Origin: Trachythela sp. YZ-2020
Lineage: Eukaryota > Cnidaria > Anthozoa > Malacalcyonacea > Clavulariidae
Assembly (NCBI GenBank): GCA_016169945.1
Contig: JADLSH010000215.1
Span: 682,001 to 746,000, forward strand
Direction of reading: 5' to 3'
DNA: 64,000 bases
In this document: positions 1 through 12,296 of the stretch, piece by piece
Position numbering within the stretch: the stretch's first letter is position 1
How the letters are laid out: each line of letters starts with the position of its first letter
Notes under the pieces: model-generated
The model's input: the letters and a program-made list of their open reading frames with translations, nothing else
Database searches by the model: none
What the model was told of the DNA's origin: nothing
Translations under genes and position numbers: made by a program

Positions 1-300
1 TTCATACTCTATCTAGCTATTTCTTGCAGAGCCAACTACAATCAACTCATCTGTAATAGTTTGTCGTTACTTTCACCTCGTGTATACTGTATATATATCA
101 AAAGGAACAAAACTAATTCAACGACGCTTGTAATTGTATACGCAGCACATTTTAGAAACTTCACAATTTTGATTAATAATCCTCTCAGCTCAGGAAGCAC
201 GGAAAATGCGCTTCTGAGGCTTCAAAAATGCAAATATAGGTTCGGTTCTGCCCTGCGTCGTCAGTAAATTTTCGGTGAATTTCAGCCCCACCCCAACCGA
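1..300. repeat. Dispersed repeat, inverted partner at about 40545-40800
   Basis: The reverse complement of this stretch matches 40545-40800. Shared blocks include GGCTCTGCAAGAA, GTAACGACAAACTATTA and a GTTTTGTTCCTTTTGATAT block, in the same order. The left copy is cut by the window edge. No coding potential was seen in either copy, so it is probably a non-autonomous transposable element. Confidence 0.6.
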
Positions 301-2484
301 AAAAGCTTCCTACGGCACTGATCTATATAATTATGTACTTGTAATTTGATATAGCTATGACGCAGTTATGACGCAAGCTAGAGTCATCGTCAGAATGACG
401 TTTCAAATCTAAGTATATACAGAATGATCACTAACCAACCGACAAATTTAGTTTTCAACTCAAAACAGAGCGACTAGCTAAAGTTCACTGTATTACGTAA
501 TTTGGAATTGGAACAAAACTTGAAAAGGTAAGTCATATTTTTGACGTATTTTAATATATGGATTTGTGTAATTCTTTACTGCGTGAAAATCATGTTGGAA
601 ATAATTATTATTTATCATTCAGTAAAACTGTTTTTCTAATTTTGTACATTTATATATATATATCTAGATTTTGATGGATATAAACGTTAAACATTTTCTT
701 TAATGCAGTATAAGCTATAAGCACTATTATGCCGTAGATGGTGGTCAACCTGCAGTTATCATTCAGAGTGAGAAAATAGCGTTAATTATTTTCATTATAT
801 GTCGGTAGTCTTGTACTAGTATAATTTGCTTGCTTAACAGTTCTTATGAAGTTCATTTGCTATCCATGAAATTAACCCACCAATAAAAAGTTCTTAACTT
901 ATACTATATAAATTATATATGTTGTGATGGCTGGTATAATTTTTCTTTCAAAAAGTCTGTTATTCAATTTACAATTTGTTCGCGTCGGTTGCAAATTGCT
1001 CAGAGCAATCTCCAAATCAAAATTGCAATATTGCGATGTTCCTAAAGGTATTTTCGCCAAATGTCGAATCGGCAATTTCGAAATATATTTAGTGATTACA
1101 CCACAAACCGGAAATCGTACTTGTTATGTATAAATAGTCTTGCTGTAGTCGAGACATGGTTATAAAAAAATTCGAAGGGTAAAAGAGTCAGTAGATAAAA
1201 CAATTTTTGTTAGTTTTATCAATCACTTCCACGTGTAGTATTTCATGTCCTATGACATGGGTTATGTGCGTATAAGCATGACTTTCCCACGCACTAACCA
1301 CTTAACTATGACGACTACCAAATAGGATTTTCCGGTTTCATCGCTTCACAGTTGACATTGACTAGCCTTCGTAACTCGTAATTATAGTTGCCGTAGATAA
1401 ACAAAAACAACAGGTTATTAAATTAGACGGCGTCGGCATCGTAGCAATGAAATAGAAACTTATATAGAACCGATTTGGTCGATTTTTTGCTACTTGCCAT
1501 CGCATAGAATATTGCCTATCCAACAGTATCGACAAGTACCTGTAGAGTGAACGTTTCCGGTGGTTAATTTATATGCAAGAGTCATGTTACAAAGTTTATA
1601 GGGAAATTCCCTTTCTGATATATGACGTTAATGAAAGAACCCATCACATTACGTCATTAGGGACCGTTCATTAGGTTTGGTGCCGAAGAGAAATTCGTTA
1701 GGAAATCATTTTTGTACAGTCGAGTAAAAATAAAGTTCTTGCCAATCAGCCTTTTCTTGTAAATGTGCAACATTTACCGAAATAAGGCACACGTTTATTC
1801 TAGCTAGTTTATCCAGAGGAGTAGATGTTATATTATAGCATTAAGGACTTGGTTAATTGATGATTTTGTCGGATATTCATTTTTAACCGCCCACTGAGCC
1901 ACCCAGTGAATAAACAGTAGTGTATCTGTTATTAACTTTTACGCCAAGACTTTAAATTTTGTCTTTGAAAGAGGTTTACCCTGTCACGCACTTTGTTTTT
2001 GGTTGAAGCACGCTTTGATTAAAGAAGCTTTGATCACACTTTGATTTACATCCTTGTATTATTCCGCCTACGTATCAGCGTTCCTTGAACTCGTGTCAGC
2101 ACTACCTGGAAGTACAGCTGATTGTTTCATGCTTTTATAGCTGGCTATAAAATAGCGCTTGTATTCATATTTCACATTATGAATGTTGAAGCACACGCGA
2201 TTTCATCGAGCCATTGGGAATTGTTATACCTTAAGAGTCAATTAAGGCTTAATGCTCCTCGCGAGTTGTGAATGCTGGAGGAGTGGTACTGACATGAGTG
2301 TCGAAATTAATGCGAAACTAAGGTATTATTATTTTAAAAGCTGTTTACTCAACATATTTACCACTGCAGGTATATCACTTTCAATTTCTATAGATTATAT
2401 TAGCCATAGTTAATATACAGTACATGGTGTGTCAAATACTGTACATCCCCAAACATAAAATTCCTTTCTATAGGCTATAGCTAT

Positions 2485-2583
2485 ATATTGTGTTTACGCA
2501 CCCTTGGGACAATTAGTGCTGAATCATGCAAATTCTAAAAATATCTGATTTCAACGGGTTGCAGTTTTTTTTATACACCCTGT
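2485..2583. mobile_element. End fragment of a TA-type MITE (CAGGGTGT ends)
   Basis: The segment ends in a run leading to ACACCCTG. Its reverse complement matches the left arm of the TA-flanked element at 58598-58700, including the AAATCAGATATTTTTAGAA and CCCAAGGGTGCGTAAACAC blocks. Only one arm is present here, so it is a truncated copy. The terminal sequence and TA target of the 58.6-kb copy fit Tc1/mariner-like MITEs. Confidence 0.6.
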
Positions 2584-2585
2584 TG

Positions 2586-2866
2586 AGATAACATGGTTAG
2601 GAAACTCGTCAAATTACAAGCAGCTAACAATTGAATGTTGGCCGCCATTACTCTGGCCAGTCAATTGCTTTTTCTGGCCAATAAGCACGCTGAACTGGCT
2701 GGTCCGCCATTACTCTGGCCAGTAAACTGCATATTTTTGCATAAAAAACCGAGGACATGTTGCACCGCTGAGTGGCCCTTCTGTATACATCTTTATTCTG
2801 TGCCGTGACCGTGCACAAATGCAAACAAAAACATAGAACAAAAGCGAAAGACGAGTTTCCTAGCTA
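2586..2866. mobile_element. Foldback MITE, diverged copy
   Basis: It begins with AACATGGTTAGGAAACTCGT and ends with GACGAGTTTCCTAGC, the same termini as the better preserved element at 9343-9628. Its middle carries a stretch also found at 59210-59345 and 61400-61540 (AGTCAATTGCTTTTTCTGGC; GTAAACTGCATATTTTTGC). It therefore looks like a composite of two repeat families. Confidence 0.6.
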
Positions 2867-3634
2867 AGTGAAAAATGCAATTCGTTGAAAATTCATGATT
2901 CTCGGAAATTTGAATAAACAGTAGATTTCCTTCGGGGAAAACCCCGATGCTGTGTTACAGTAATCTATAATAATGTACATTTGAACAGTATAAATAAGAT
3001 AGGAGTCACTAACTCCATCATTCGTTTGAAAGTCGCGATTATCACAGCAGTTATTACTGCGTGAATACTGATATTTACCGGTAGATATATATTTTAATAA
3101 GGTGCCTGAAGAAACAAGGACTGAATTGTCCTTTGGTAAGTACAAATTAGACAGAGTTCGTCAGAGCTTATTACCTTTGGCTTTGGGACAACAAAATCAA
3201 ACTTTGTCTATACAAAAAGGAGAAAACACAATGGAAATCTTTTCTGTCGAAATTCGTTCACCGGACGAATTTGGAACCATATTGGCGTATGAAAATTCAT
3301 CTGGTTCCATTTGTTAACAAGGGAATTCGTACGGTTAGCTGTGCTAGAATTGGTCTGCATTATACATTTCGTGTAGGGCTACATAAAGAGCCTACCGAAA
3401 TTCGTATGAATTTTCCACTGGTATGAGCTAATGACAAGTCCTTGTTGTTTTTCTCATTTTATATTCTTTTGTCTTTCATTTTTCACTATTCAATGCTTCC
3501 CTTTGTTCTGCCTCTTTAACACATGGCTATGGCCATATGGGAATATTCGTTCTTTAAAGAGCTGGTTATAATGAATTTACATGGACGCGTGCTCAATTTG
3601 ACTATTTATTTCACTTTGTCTTTAGACTTTCGTT

Positions 3635-6600
3635 ATGCCAGGGCAACAAGTTTCCGAACTTGATCGAAAAAAAATCGACATAAAATTCTTATGTTCGAAA
3701 TGTACGCTGTTGTTAATTGAACCTATGCAGACCCAATGTGGACATTTGATGTGTAAGAGTTGTGTTCAACATATTTTGAGGTAAGATTGACAACCGCCAA
3801 TGCTGTATTGTTAAAATGAAATCGTCGATGAAGCCCGTTTACCGCAGATATCCTTTGCGATTGGCCATCATGCACCGTAAATGAGTGACAGAAAATTGTC
3901 GTGGTTTGCGTGGACGACAGTTTACTGGACCACTACGTTTGAGATATCTTTTTCAGGCAGTTCAAACACAAGCTACGGCAGCTTATTGTAGAATACCACC
4001 TACACTGGACTTCCACATTTGAGATATCGTTTTCAGGTAGTTCAGACACAAAACACGACAGCTTATTGTAGAATAATTCCTACACTGGACCCCCACTTTT
4101 GAGCTATATTTTCAGGTAGTTCAGACACAAACCACGACAGCTTATTGTAGAATACTACGGGCCTGCACTGGACCCTCACGTTTGAGATATCGTTTTCAGG
4201 TAGTTCAGATACAAACCACGACAGCTTATTGTAGAATAATTCCTACACTGGACCCCCACTTTTGAGCTATCTTTTTCAGATCATTTATTGTATAGAATTC
4301 TTCCTATACTGGACCCGCATGTTTAGATGAGCAAAAACTTGTGAACCTATATAGGTTATATATGCATTAGATTGCACGGGTAGTTATGAACATTTATAGT
4401 GACTATTCATGGTGTATCTGGCGTTAGACAAAGTGATATAATAAGTAGGGTTTATCAGGGCGCATTGCTTCGTCAAATGTATCATCAACTATAAACAGAC
4501 TAACTTCTATTTTTCAGAGATGCCAATCCAGTCTGTCCAAAAGATGGAACTACACTCAATGAGAACGAAGTAAGCTAATTATTTTCTGCTTGAAGATTTT
4601 CCCTTTGGCTTTGATATGACAAATCTTTGGCGATAGACAGAGAACATTTGTTGAATTTTTAAAGTTAAATATAATGCTATATAGATGATCTAAGAATTAA
4701 AGACACCGCTTTAAAAACTATTCAGTTAAATTAGTGAGACATGGAAACGTTTGGTGATGTTCGTATGAAATAGTCAATAACTTTCACATTATTAACATGC
4801 ATGCCCTTACAGTCACGATCCAGTGATCGGAATGTTCCATTGTTTTTTCATTGTTTTGAAAATCCCACTGTTCTCCATGCCATTCTGACATATTTGTGAT
4901 ATCATGCAAAGTGACTATCACAGTTTCGCACATCATAGTTTGTCGTCAATTTATAAAATTTATTATGTAAACTGATAGGTTTCACTTTTTTCACTGTTTA
5001 AAATATTTTTCCTAGATTTTTCCTGACGGTTATACAAAGCGAGAACTCGTGTCATTGAAGCTGCATTGTTTAAATAATGAATGTGTTTGGTTTGGGAATG
5101 GAAAAGACTTGCAGGTTACTATAACTCTAGAAGTATAAAGCCTGAACAGACGAGCAAGTTTTCCTTGACAAGTTCCTTGTCGAGTTTACTTGTTCGTGTG
5201 TACGGCAAACAAGTTTATCCATCAATTTTTCCTTGACAAGTTTTACGAGCCCGTGTATTAAAGACACAAGTGAATACTTCATGTTTATAGTGGCAATGGC
5301 CGCTCGACTAAATCGAAGATAAGTGTGCAGTGTCGTACTGCGCATTTCCTTGTCAAGTTTTCCTTCTTGGCCGTACACACGGAACAATTTCCGTTGTTCG
5401 AAAGCTGGCATGACTAGCTTTTAAACAAGGATCCTTGTCAAGGAAAACTTGTCAATTTTTTGACTAGGAAAACATGCTCGCCAATAAAACTTGTCAAGGA
5501 AAACATGCTCGTTTGTACGGGGCTTAAGATTGAATAAAAAACCGTCATCAATTATTCTTCTAATCTTACCGTTACTCTTCTAATCTTACCATTACTCTAA
5601 CCCTATATCAAACTTCAAAACATCTGGAAACCAGGAAACATTGTTTCCTAGCCATGTGGGCACACGAGGAAACATTTCAAGGACATATTGGGATGTTTGG
5701 CCTCGCCTTAACTTAAAAGCAGCATTTCAAATTTCGCCATTATGTCATGAGTAAAAAATGTGGCGTTATGCAGTCCTCTTCATTCGCAGAATAGTAGTAA
5801 GTAAGCAGGGGTGCTTATTATCCTTACTTGCAGCTGAGAGCTAAGCTGAATTGCGAAGGACACAGCTCAACATGATCAAGTCGAAGGCTTTCTAGGGCGC
5901 ATATGGCAGCCACCTTTTGCTCGCCATCACGGAGCACAGCTACGATGGAAGGGCCAGTTCGGGGTTAAACCCATCCCACCCTGTCAACATTTCCTGTGGG
6001 AGGAAACCGGAGTACCCGGAGAAAACCCACGACTTTCGGCAGAGCGTTGACTAACTCTTTTCACATGGCTATCATAAGTCGTCCCCAACGGGACTTGAAC
6101 CCACGATATCAGAGGTGAAAGGCGCGTGCTCTGACGATTGCGCCACCGAAGCCCCATTTACCTTTTACCCTGTGACTGGCCCTTTTACCCTATGACTGTG
6201 AGTCATATATCGAATATATACTGTTAATAACGTTCCCTATTCATATTTTACTTTACAGGCTCATATAAACACATGTGATTGCACGGTGATTAAATGTGTT
6301 CACAGTCAATGTACGACAGAAGTCAAACGTTATCTTTTGGCAAAACATTTGAAGGAAGAATGCCTATATCGATCGGTTCAGTGTAAAAATTGTCAAGAAT
6401 CGCTGCCGTTTGCTTCAGTGGAGGTATGTCCACTTAATTCCACCCTGAAAACTATTGCATTAGAGACATAAAATACTATAGACCCATGCAAGTAAACAGC
6501 TGAATGTGCTTAAACTGAAGATTATTTATACAACTATAGTCACCATAGTATACTGTAGATTCAATTTTTTAGAACTTATGCAACTTTGTTTTCTGTACAT

Positions 6601-8354
6601 AGAAACATATAGAAGAGACTTGTGAGGCTGCTCCACTCACATGTGAATATTGTGAGTTAACAAATATACCTCGAAGGGAAATGAGAAAACACCAAAATGA
6701 GGAATGTGAAGAAATTGAAGTGGAATGTGATTTTAAACCGATTGGCTGTGACTATACAAAGGTAAGTACATTTGCACTGTATTGATGTGGTTCAGTAAAC
6801 GTTAAGTGGGACAGCAGATGACGGTCACCTTCAGGAATGTTGACACACTGCATGATTTAATACTAAGTACATGTATTTATTATGGGTTACGTGACTGGCG
6901 CATGGCGTGCCCAAATGGCAAATGGCAATGCAAAGCCAACATATTATATTCCATACTACAGATTTATTTTTCCAAATTTGTCTGAGTACAAACAATATTA
7001 ATTGTTTTCTGTAAGTAAATCTAAAGTCTGAAGTGCTACCCGACATCTTGATGAAAGAAAGTAAAGACCAGCCTTTCTAAAAAGAGGTATTTTCCCAGGA
7101 CCCCCCCCCTTCACAATGCAAAAAATCTCAGGGCCCCTCTATTTTCTCCTCCAGTCCCCCTCGCCATATTTAATGACCGGACCCTAATGAGTATGAAGTC
7201 AGCTCAGACACGCACGCTTGTCATGTTAGACACACTCCTATAAGCCTGTTGTGTATTACATTATAAATGATTTATATTCGGTTGAGCGGGGAGCGAATAA
7301 GCATATAAATATTATATAAGAACTACTTCAACCTGTAGCCCAAAACAGTGGTGCTTTTACTGTATTTATTTTAAATATGACTTGGTATATTTAGGTAAGC
7401 AAAAGAAAAGAACTTCGCAAGCACTACAAAGACGCGTCTCGTTTTCACATACAGTTGCTATTGAGGTTCATTTTCACATTACAAGGCGAAATGCAGAGTC
7501 TCGCCCCGAAATTCGACAGTTTTGCAACGAAACAACTGGTTTTGGATGAAGTGAACAGAATGAAAGAAGCAATTTCGACCGAAATTAACAGCATGGAAAA
7601 TAAATTCTCTGCAATGATGGCAACTGTAACTGGACTAATGAGGAGATTGGAGAACGTGAATTCAAACCAAGCTAGCGGTTCTAATGGGGCGGGGAGTAAC
7701 GCTGAAATTAGACGACTTGAGGTTAAAATGGGGAAAGAAATTGAAAAATTACAAACAAAAAGTAACAGACTGGAGACCCAATTGAGAGAGAAAACGGAAT
7801 TAGTTGAGAGGTACAAAAACAAAGTGGACCAACTTGATGAATCTGTTGCTGTCATGACGGCCAGATTTGCAGACTTAGAACCAAGAGAACCACCACAAAC
7901 CAAAGTTAGCTACAATGGGGTCCTACTTTGGAAGATTGAAGGCTACCAGAGGAAGCGACAGGATGCTATTAATGGAGTGAAAACAGGCTTGTATAGTCCA
8001 TATTTCTACAGCGCTCAATTTGGTTATAAAATGTGTGCTAAAATCTACATGAATGGGGATGGATTTGGAAAAGGGACTCATCTATCCTTGTTTTTTGTTG
8101 TAATGAGAGGCGATTACGATACCCTTCAAACATGGCCATTTCAGAAGAAGATTACTATGATGTTAATGGATCAAGGAAATGGAGATCACATGATCGACGC
8201 ATTTCATTCTGACCCACAAAGTTCGTCTTTCCAACGCCCGAAGTCCGATATGAATGTCGCTTCGGGTTCCCCGCTATTTATGCCGCTTGATAGCTTGAAT
8301 AATCGTCAATATATCAAAGACGATGTTATATTTATTAAAATCATCGTAGGCTGA
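3635..8354 (+). CDS. TRAF: TRAF-family signalling adaptor / E3 ubiquitin ligase
   Basis: Exons are 3635-3780, 4518-4569, 5016-5114, 6259-6423, 6603-6761 and 7395-8354; all junctions keep frame and give 526 aa. A RING finger lies at about residues 20-58 (C20, C23, C35, H37, C40, C43, C55, with the CPxD ending usual for TRAFs). TRAF-type zinc fingers follow at about 85-207, then a coiled coil rich in Leu/Glu/Lys at about 257-372. A C-terminal MATH (TRAF-C) domain runs from about 377 (GVLLWKI) to 526 (DDVIFIKIIV). The length matches vertebrate TRAF2/3/5 (500-570 aa). TRAFs trimerise through coiled coil and MATH, bind cytoplasmic tails of TNF-receptor or Toll-like pathway proteins, and drive K63 ubiquitination toward NF-kB and MAPK signalling. 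The start was chosen as the first ATG after a good acceptor at 3625, which implies an upstream non-coding exon. The donor of exon 3 (GTTACT) is weak. Orthology to one vertebrate paralogue is not resolved. Confidence 0.95.
3917..4318. repeat. Tandem repeat, about 85-bp unit, about 5 copies
   Basis: It lies in TRAF intron 1. Each unit runs from CACTGGACC...TTTGAGATAT through TTTTCAGGTAGTTCAG to a GACAGCTTATTGTAGAATA end. Copies differ by point changes and small indels, and the last is shortened. Each unit carries a pyrimidine-CAG string resembling a splice acceptor. Confidence 0.85.
5138..5527. mobile_element. Foldback MITE in TRAF intron 3
   Basis: The left end reads AAGCCTGAACAGACGAGCAA followed by GTTTTCCTTGACAAG. 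The right end is its imperfect inverse (CTTGTCAAGGAAAACATGCT, then CGTTTGTACGGGGCTTAAG). The inner part has more copies of the CCTTGACAAG / CTTGTCAAGG motif. Nothing is encoded. Confidence 0.7.
5960..6160 (-). mobile_element. tRNA-derived SINE-like element
   Basis: On the minus strand it starts GGGGCTTCGGTGGCGCAAT with a tRNA-like A box. A B-box-like GGGTTCAAGTCCC follows, then a body with TTTTCTCCGGGTACTCCGG and TTTCCTCCCACAGG. The same body is found at 41590-41760, and a related one at 61925-62130. The tRNA-like head plus shared body is the usual make-up of a tRNA-derived SINE. Confidence 0.75.
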
Positions 8355-9342
8355 CAAACGTGGTATGCCAATTCGTGATTCAACGTGAATTGAATATGCC
8401 AATGTGATTTGAATATGCCGAAAAGTTGCTGGAAGATCGAACAATTAGTTTGGAAGAACGACTATGTCTTCGTATACTTTCACTTTCTTTGCAGTAGACA
8501 AAATATGCTGGCATTAAAATTATACACAAATGGATGGTTAAACGTTGAATACTTTGATACACGTACTTTTAAATCTTCCAGTCTCAGCTACATGTCGTAT
8601 AATTCAACTACTGTAATTTCATCCGGACGCAGAACGTGTCATTTGGACGGGCGTGATGCAGTCGACACTACGAACTGGTGTAGAGTCGTGAACCGTTAGA
8701 ACAAGGGAACTCGCCAGAATATAATTTGTTATGAAGCCAAATATCATGAAAATATGTGGTAGATTAGTACAATTGTACAGCTTAATGCTTGGCGGATCTT
8801 TCAACAACATTGTTAATTCTGGAGTCTGCAGCCACTATCTATATTTGCATATTTTGCCATGGAATATAAATGGATGTTGATATTTTGAATAATCTCATAT
8901 CGACAAAGGATGGTCGATGATATTTTGAATAATCCCATATGGGACAAATAATCCCATATCGAGTCTTTTTATATGTTTATTAATTAACTTAAATCATTCA
9001 AATTATAATGAATGTATGACTAGTAAACTACACCTGTATATATCCCTATACATGGGTTGTTGTTGTTTAATTTAAAGTTACTATGTATTGATTAAAAGTA
9101 ATCATTTTTGAATAGTTGATGTTCATCTATTGGCACCAAATTCACATAGCATTCATATAGGTACCAAATTAAATGAAAGATAATTCTATTTTTGTTACAC
9201 CAACGCGACCGCTGTAATGTCCCATGCAATCGACACCATTTACTTATTTCCCTTTAAATTAAATACTACTGACAGTATTATTGTTTTCTCACATTCATTA
9301 CTTTACTATAACTGTTTCACCAACAGAACATTAAACTACCCA

Positions 9343-9628
9343 TAGTTAATATAAAGATAACATGGTTAGGAAACTCGTCAAATTACAAAGCAGCTAACAA
9401 TTGAAAGGGGTTTATGTTGAACGGCACCTGACCGTGCACAAATCTTTTGTTTTACATTCATTCATATTTCAGAAACACGGTTTGGAGATTAAGCCCAAAC
9501 ATTTCTATTGGTCGATTCATAAAACTACAATATATTCACTAACCGTGACCGTGCACAAATGCAAACAAAAACATAGAACAAAAGCGAAAGACGAGTTGCC
9601 TAACCATGTTATCTTTATATTAACTATG
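9343..9628. mobile_element. MITE with about 38-bp terminal inverted repeats
   Basis: The left end, CATAGTTAATATAAAGATAA then CATGGTTAGGAAACTCGTC, is repeated inverted at the right end with one or two mismatches (GACGAGTTGCCTAACCATG, then TTATCTTTATATTAACTATG). It shares its ends and a GACCGTGCACAAATGCAAAC block with the 2586-2866 copy. It encodes nothing recognisable. Confidence 0.8.
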
Positions 9629-10187
9629 AACTACCTTACAACACGAATCAATCTATATTAATACTATATTTTCCCCTATGCAGTATTTTACGGCAGAATA
9701 TTAAAGTGTCTTCATGCACTCCGACATCGTCTGCATGTATAATAATATTAAGTTCATTTTCATTAAAATGCTTATTGATCTTTCTTGCCGCTTTCTTCGC
9801 AAGGGGGGGGGGGGGGGCGTGGGGTGGGGCAAGTTGGCGTGAAGTTTCCCTAAAATACAAGAGTTTAACAGTCGCTATTAAAGTGGTCCGGATAGATTTA
9901 GGCTTAGTACAAACATGCCGAACCGAATGCAAATGAACTCAAATAATGAGTTTAGGTAACTTAGGTTCGGCTTATGATAAGCGCGATGTTTGAACTGGGC
10001 TTTAAAGACTGACTATTATCAATATTTTCAACATCACACAGGTTATGCTACTCTGGTTTAAGTAAATGTAATCCACAGATAAATTATGTTCACAATCCAA
10101 TGTCCAAAAATCTAACAGTATAAATTACCCGAGGTGCGTGAACATATACTTTTTGTCCAGATGCATACGCTTCAGCTGCTTAACAAC

Positions 10188-10370
10188 CTAAAATATGGAC
10201 ACGTACCAAGTGTAAGATTTGACCTTAGCCTTGCGAGTTTTATTGTACAATACTTGAAATGATGATGGTGGAACACTGGCCTGGTATACTGGTTTATACT
10301 GCATTGGTGGTGCGCCATTGTATGGTGGTGGGTACGGCTGGATAATAGTGAAGAAAATTGAGAACAGAAT
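10188..10370 (-). other. Possible proline-rich exon, unassigned
   Basis: On the minus strand an acceptor-like TATTATCCAG is followed by an open frame beginning PYPPPYNGAPPMQYKPVYQ and ending in a stop. PPPY is a WW-domain-binding motif, and such tails occur in small membrane proteins. No matching upstream exons were found, so it may be chance or a remnant. Confidence 0.2.
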
Positions 10371-10706
10371 AAGAATAAGATTCACCCTAAACGAAACTAA
10401 CTTTATTTATGCTGGATAGCTCTATCAGTTCTAAACTGTTCTTCCTAGAGGTCCAGTAAGGATCATACCTTATTGATCCAGTGTTACTACAGGAGGAAAC
10501 CTAAACTAAACTAACCTTATCTCTACTGGATAGTTCTATCAGTTCTAAATTGTTCTCCCTAAACAATTTGGGATCAGTTTGGGTCGGCAGTTAACAATTT
10601 GGTTAAAATAATATTTAACTGGAAAGACGCAAGAATAGGAAGGGGTTTTTTAATTCGCTTTTTTTCTGTCGAGGCTTGTGCTAACGGCTGTAGTTATTCT
10701 TTTATT

Positions 10707-11201
10707 CAGTGGCGTGCTGGCTCGTGTTCGGCAGAGGAGGCCAGCTGGGAATTTGGCGCCCCCTTGTAATTTGTGTATGCCGAGCGTCGTAGACAGTAGG
10801 CGAGCGTCGTAGGCGAGCGTCGTAGACATGAGACCTCTAGGGCGGTCCGGGGGCATTCCTCTCCGGGAAAATTTTGAAATCTAGAGTCCCTGAAATGCCA
10901 TTTATTGCGATTTGAGAGGCGATTTGACGGAATTCTATGATGAGATAATTACAACACTTCAACAGTGCTTGCGGCAGTGCGGTAGTAAGTAATACGATCT
11001 AGCGATAGCCAACATTACCAAGAAAATCTGGCATGTCGGTCCAACAATCTCAAACTCTCATCGGATCTGCAAAAATTCCAATTCGGACTAGCGGCTTTTG
11101 TGTGTGCTTTTGTGTGATTTTGTGCAATTTCGGCGCCCTATTTATGTTTTGGCGCCCCCTAAAAAATATTCGCCTCGGCTCCCCCTGCCAGCACGCCACA
11201 G
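10707..11201. mobile_element. Non-autonomous hAT-like element with perfect 8-bp target duplication
   Basis: The 495-bp element starts CAGTGGCGTGCTGGC and ends GCCAGCACGCCACAG, and both flanks are CTTTTATT (10699-10706 and 11202-11209). Short TIRs of the CAGTGGCG type with an 8-bp duplication are diagnostic of the hAT superfamily. No transposase is encoded. Confidence 0.88.
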
Positions 11202-12190
11202 CTTTTATTATCAGAACATACTCACTTTATTACTTTACACTTTTTTCCCTTTGTTACCCTTATGCTGATGCCGGTATTACAAGCGAAAATATAGGCTCTA
11301 TATTAAAACATACTTTTTTCATCATGTATTATATGCTCACTGTAATTTAGTGAGAGAACATTTCTGAATTTAATCTTTAATTTAATTTTTAATTTAATCT
11401 TTAATTTAACCTTTCTGTTTTATCACCATATTGCCTATTGGGATTTGGGATTGGGATATGCAAATTGAAGGGATTTAGCCTTGTGAATGATTGATATGTA
11501 CCCAATTCCATTTATCAATAATATCTCATATTAAAGTCTCGTAATAGTAAAATATCAGAGGCATATTTGCAATTGTAACTTTGTAGGGCAATTTTGCCAT
11601 GTTGGTCGGGCAAAAATATATTCAAGGCATGTTGAGTAAGAACAACAAAGCCTTGAAGACCAGTTTGGGCGATTTGAAAAATGTACGAATCTAATATACA
11701 ATATTTTCTGACCATCCGAATTCTATAAAACTTCCCCCAAAGTGCATAAAATGACATTTCAGAGACTCTACATTTCAAAATTTTCTAGAGGGAACATACC
11801 CCCCTAGTGGCCTCGTGCCTTCAGCACTCGATACCTGTGCACTCCCGCTAGCGGCATGAGGGTCCCCGTAAACCTTGACCACGCCCTTTCGTCGCCCTTT
11901 CGTCGGTCCTCTTAAGTCCCCCCCCCCCGATTAAGACTTGGTAGTGACTCAGCGGAGCGCATATGAAAATGAATCACCAAAATTAAAAGTAAAAAAAGTC
12001 AGCTGTAGAAGTGACTTGCCTTCCAGTAATTTGAAGAATTGATGTTGACAATGAGCCACTAAATTACTTAAAGAAGTGAGAGGATACTTAGAGCTGATTT
12101 TAGCATAGCTACTTTCAGAGGTCACACATAATTATAATATAACATTTATAGTACGCGCGTGCTGATTGGTCGAGAAGCGTGTTTCTATTT

Positions 12191-12296
12191 AACAATTAGT
12201 CGCCGAAGGCGAGGTGATTACAAGCCTATAGTCACTGAGCCGAAGGCTCAGTGACTATAGGCTTGTAATCACCGAGCCTGAGGCGACTAATTGTTT
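12191..12296. repeat. Near-perfect 106-bp palindrome
   Basis: The arms AACAATTAGTCGCC...AGTCACTGAGC and their inverse meet at about 12243 (CCGAAGG). The DNA could form a long hairpin. It is probably a foldback element or its core. Confidence 0.8.

Larger units (their letters stand above)
1..3634. other. Region upstream of TRAF, no coding gene recognised
   Basis: No protein with family resemblance is visible here. A good splice donor (AAAAG then GTAAGT) after position 527 could end a 5' non-coding exon of the TRAF gene, because the TRAF start-codon exon is preceded by a good acceptor (cttttag type, ending at 3625). That link is inference. Positions 1-300 are an inverted, diverged copy of 40545-40800. 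Positions 2485-2866 hold two mobile-element pieces listed separately. The 71-codon open frame at 3102-3317 looks like no family I know. Confidence 0.5.

Noticed and set aside
3102..3317. 71-codon open frame as a gene or a TRAF exon
   Set aside because: It has no family resemblance, and joining it to the TRAF start exon adds nothing recognisable. It was left out of the model.
7445..7903. 152-codon open frame on the minus strand
   Set aside because: It is the antisense of TRAF exon 6, whose coiled coil and MATH domain are clear on the plus strand.
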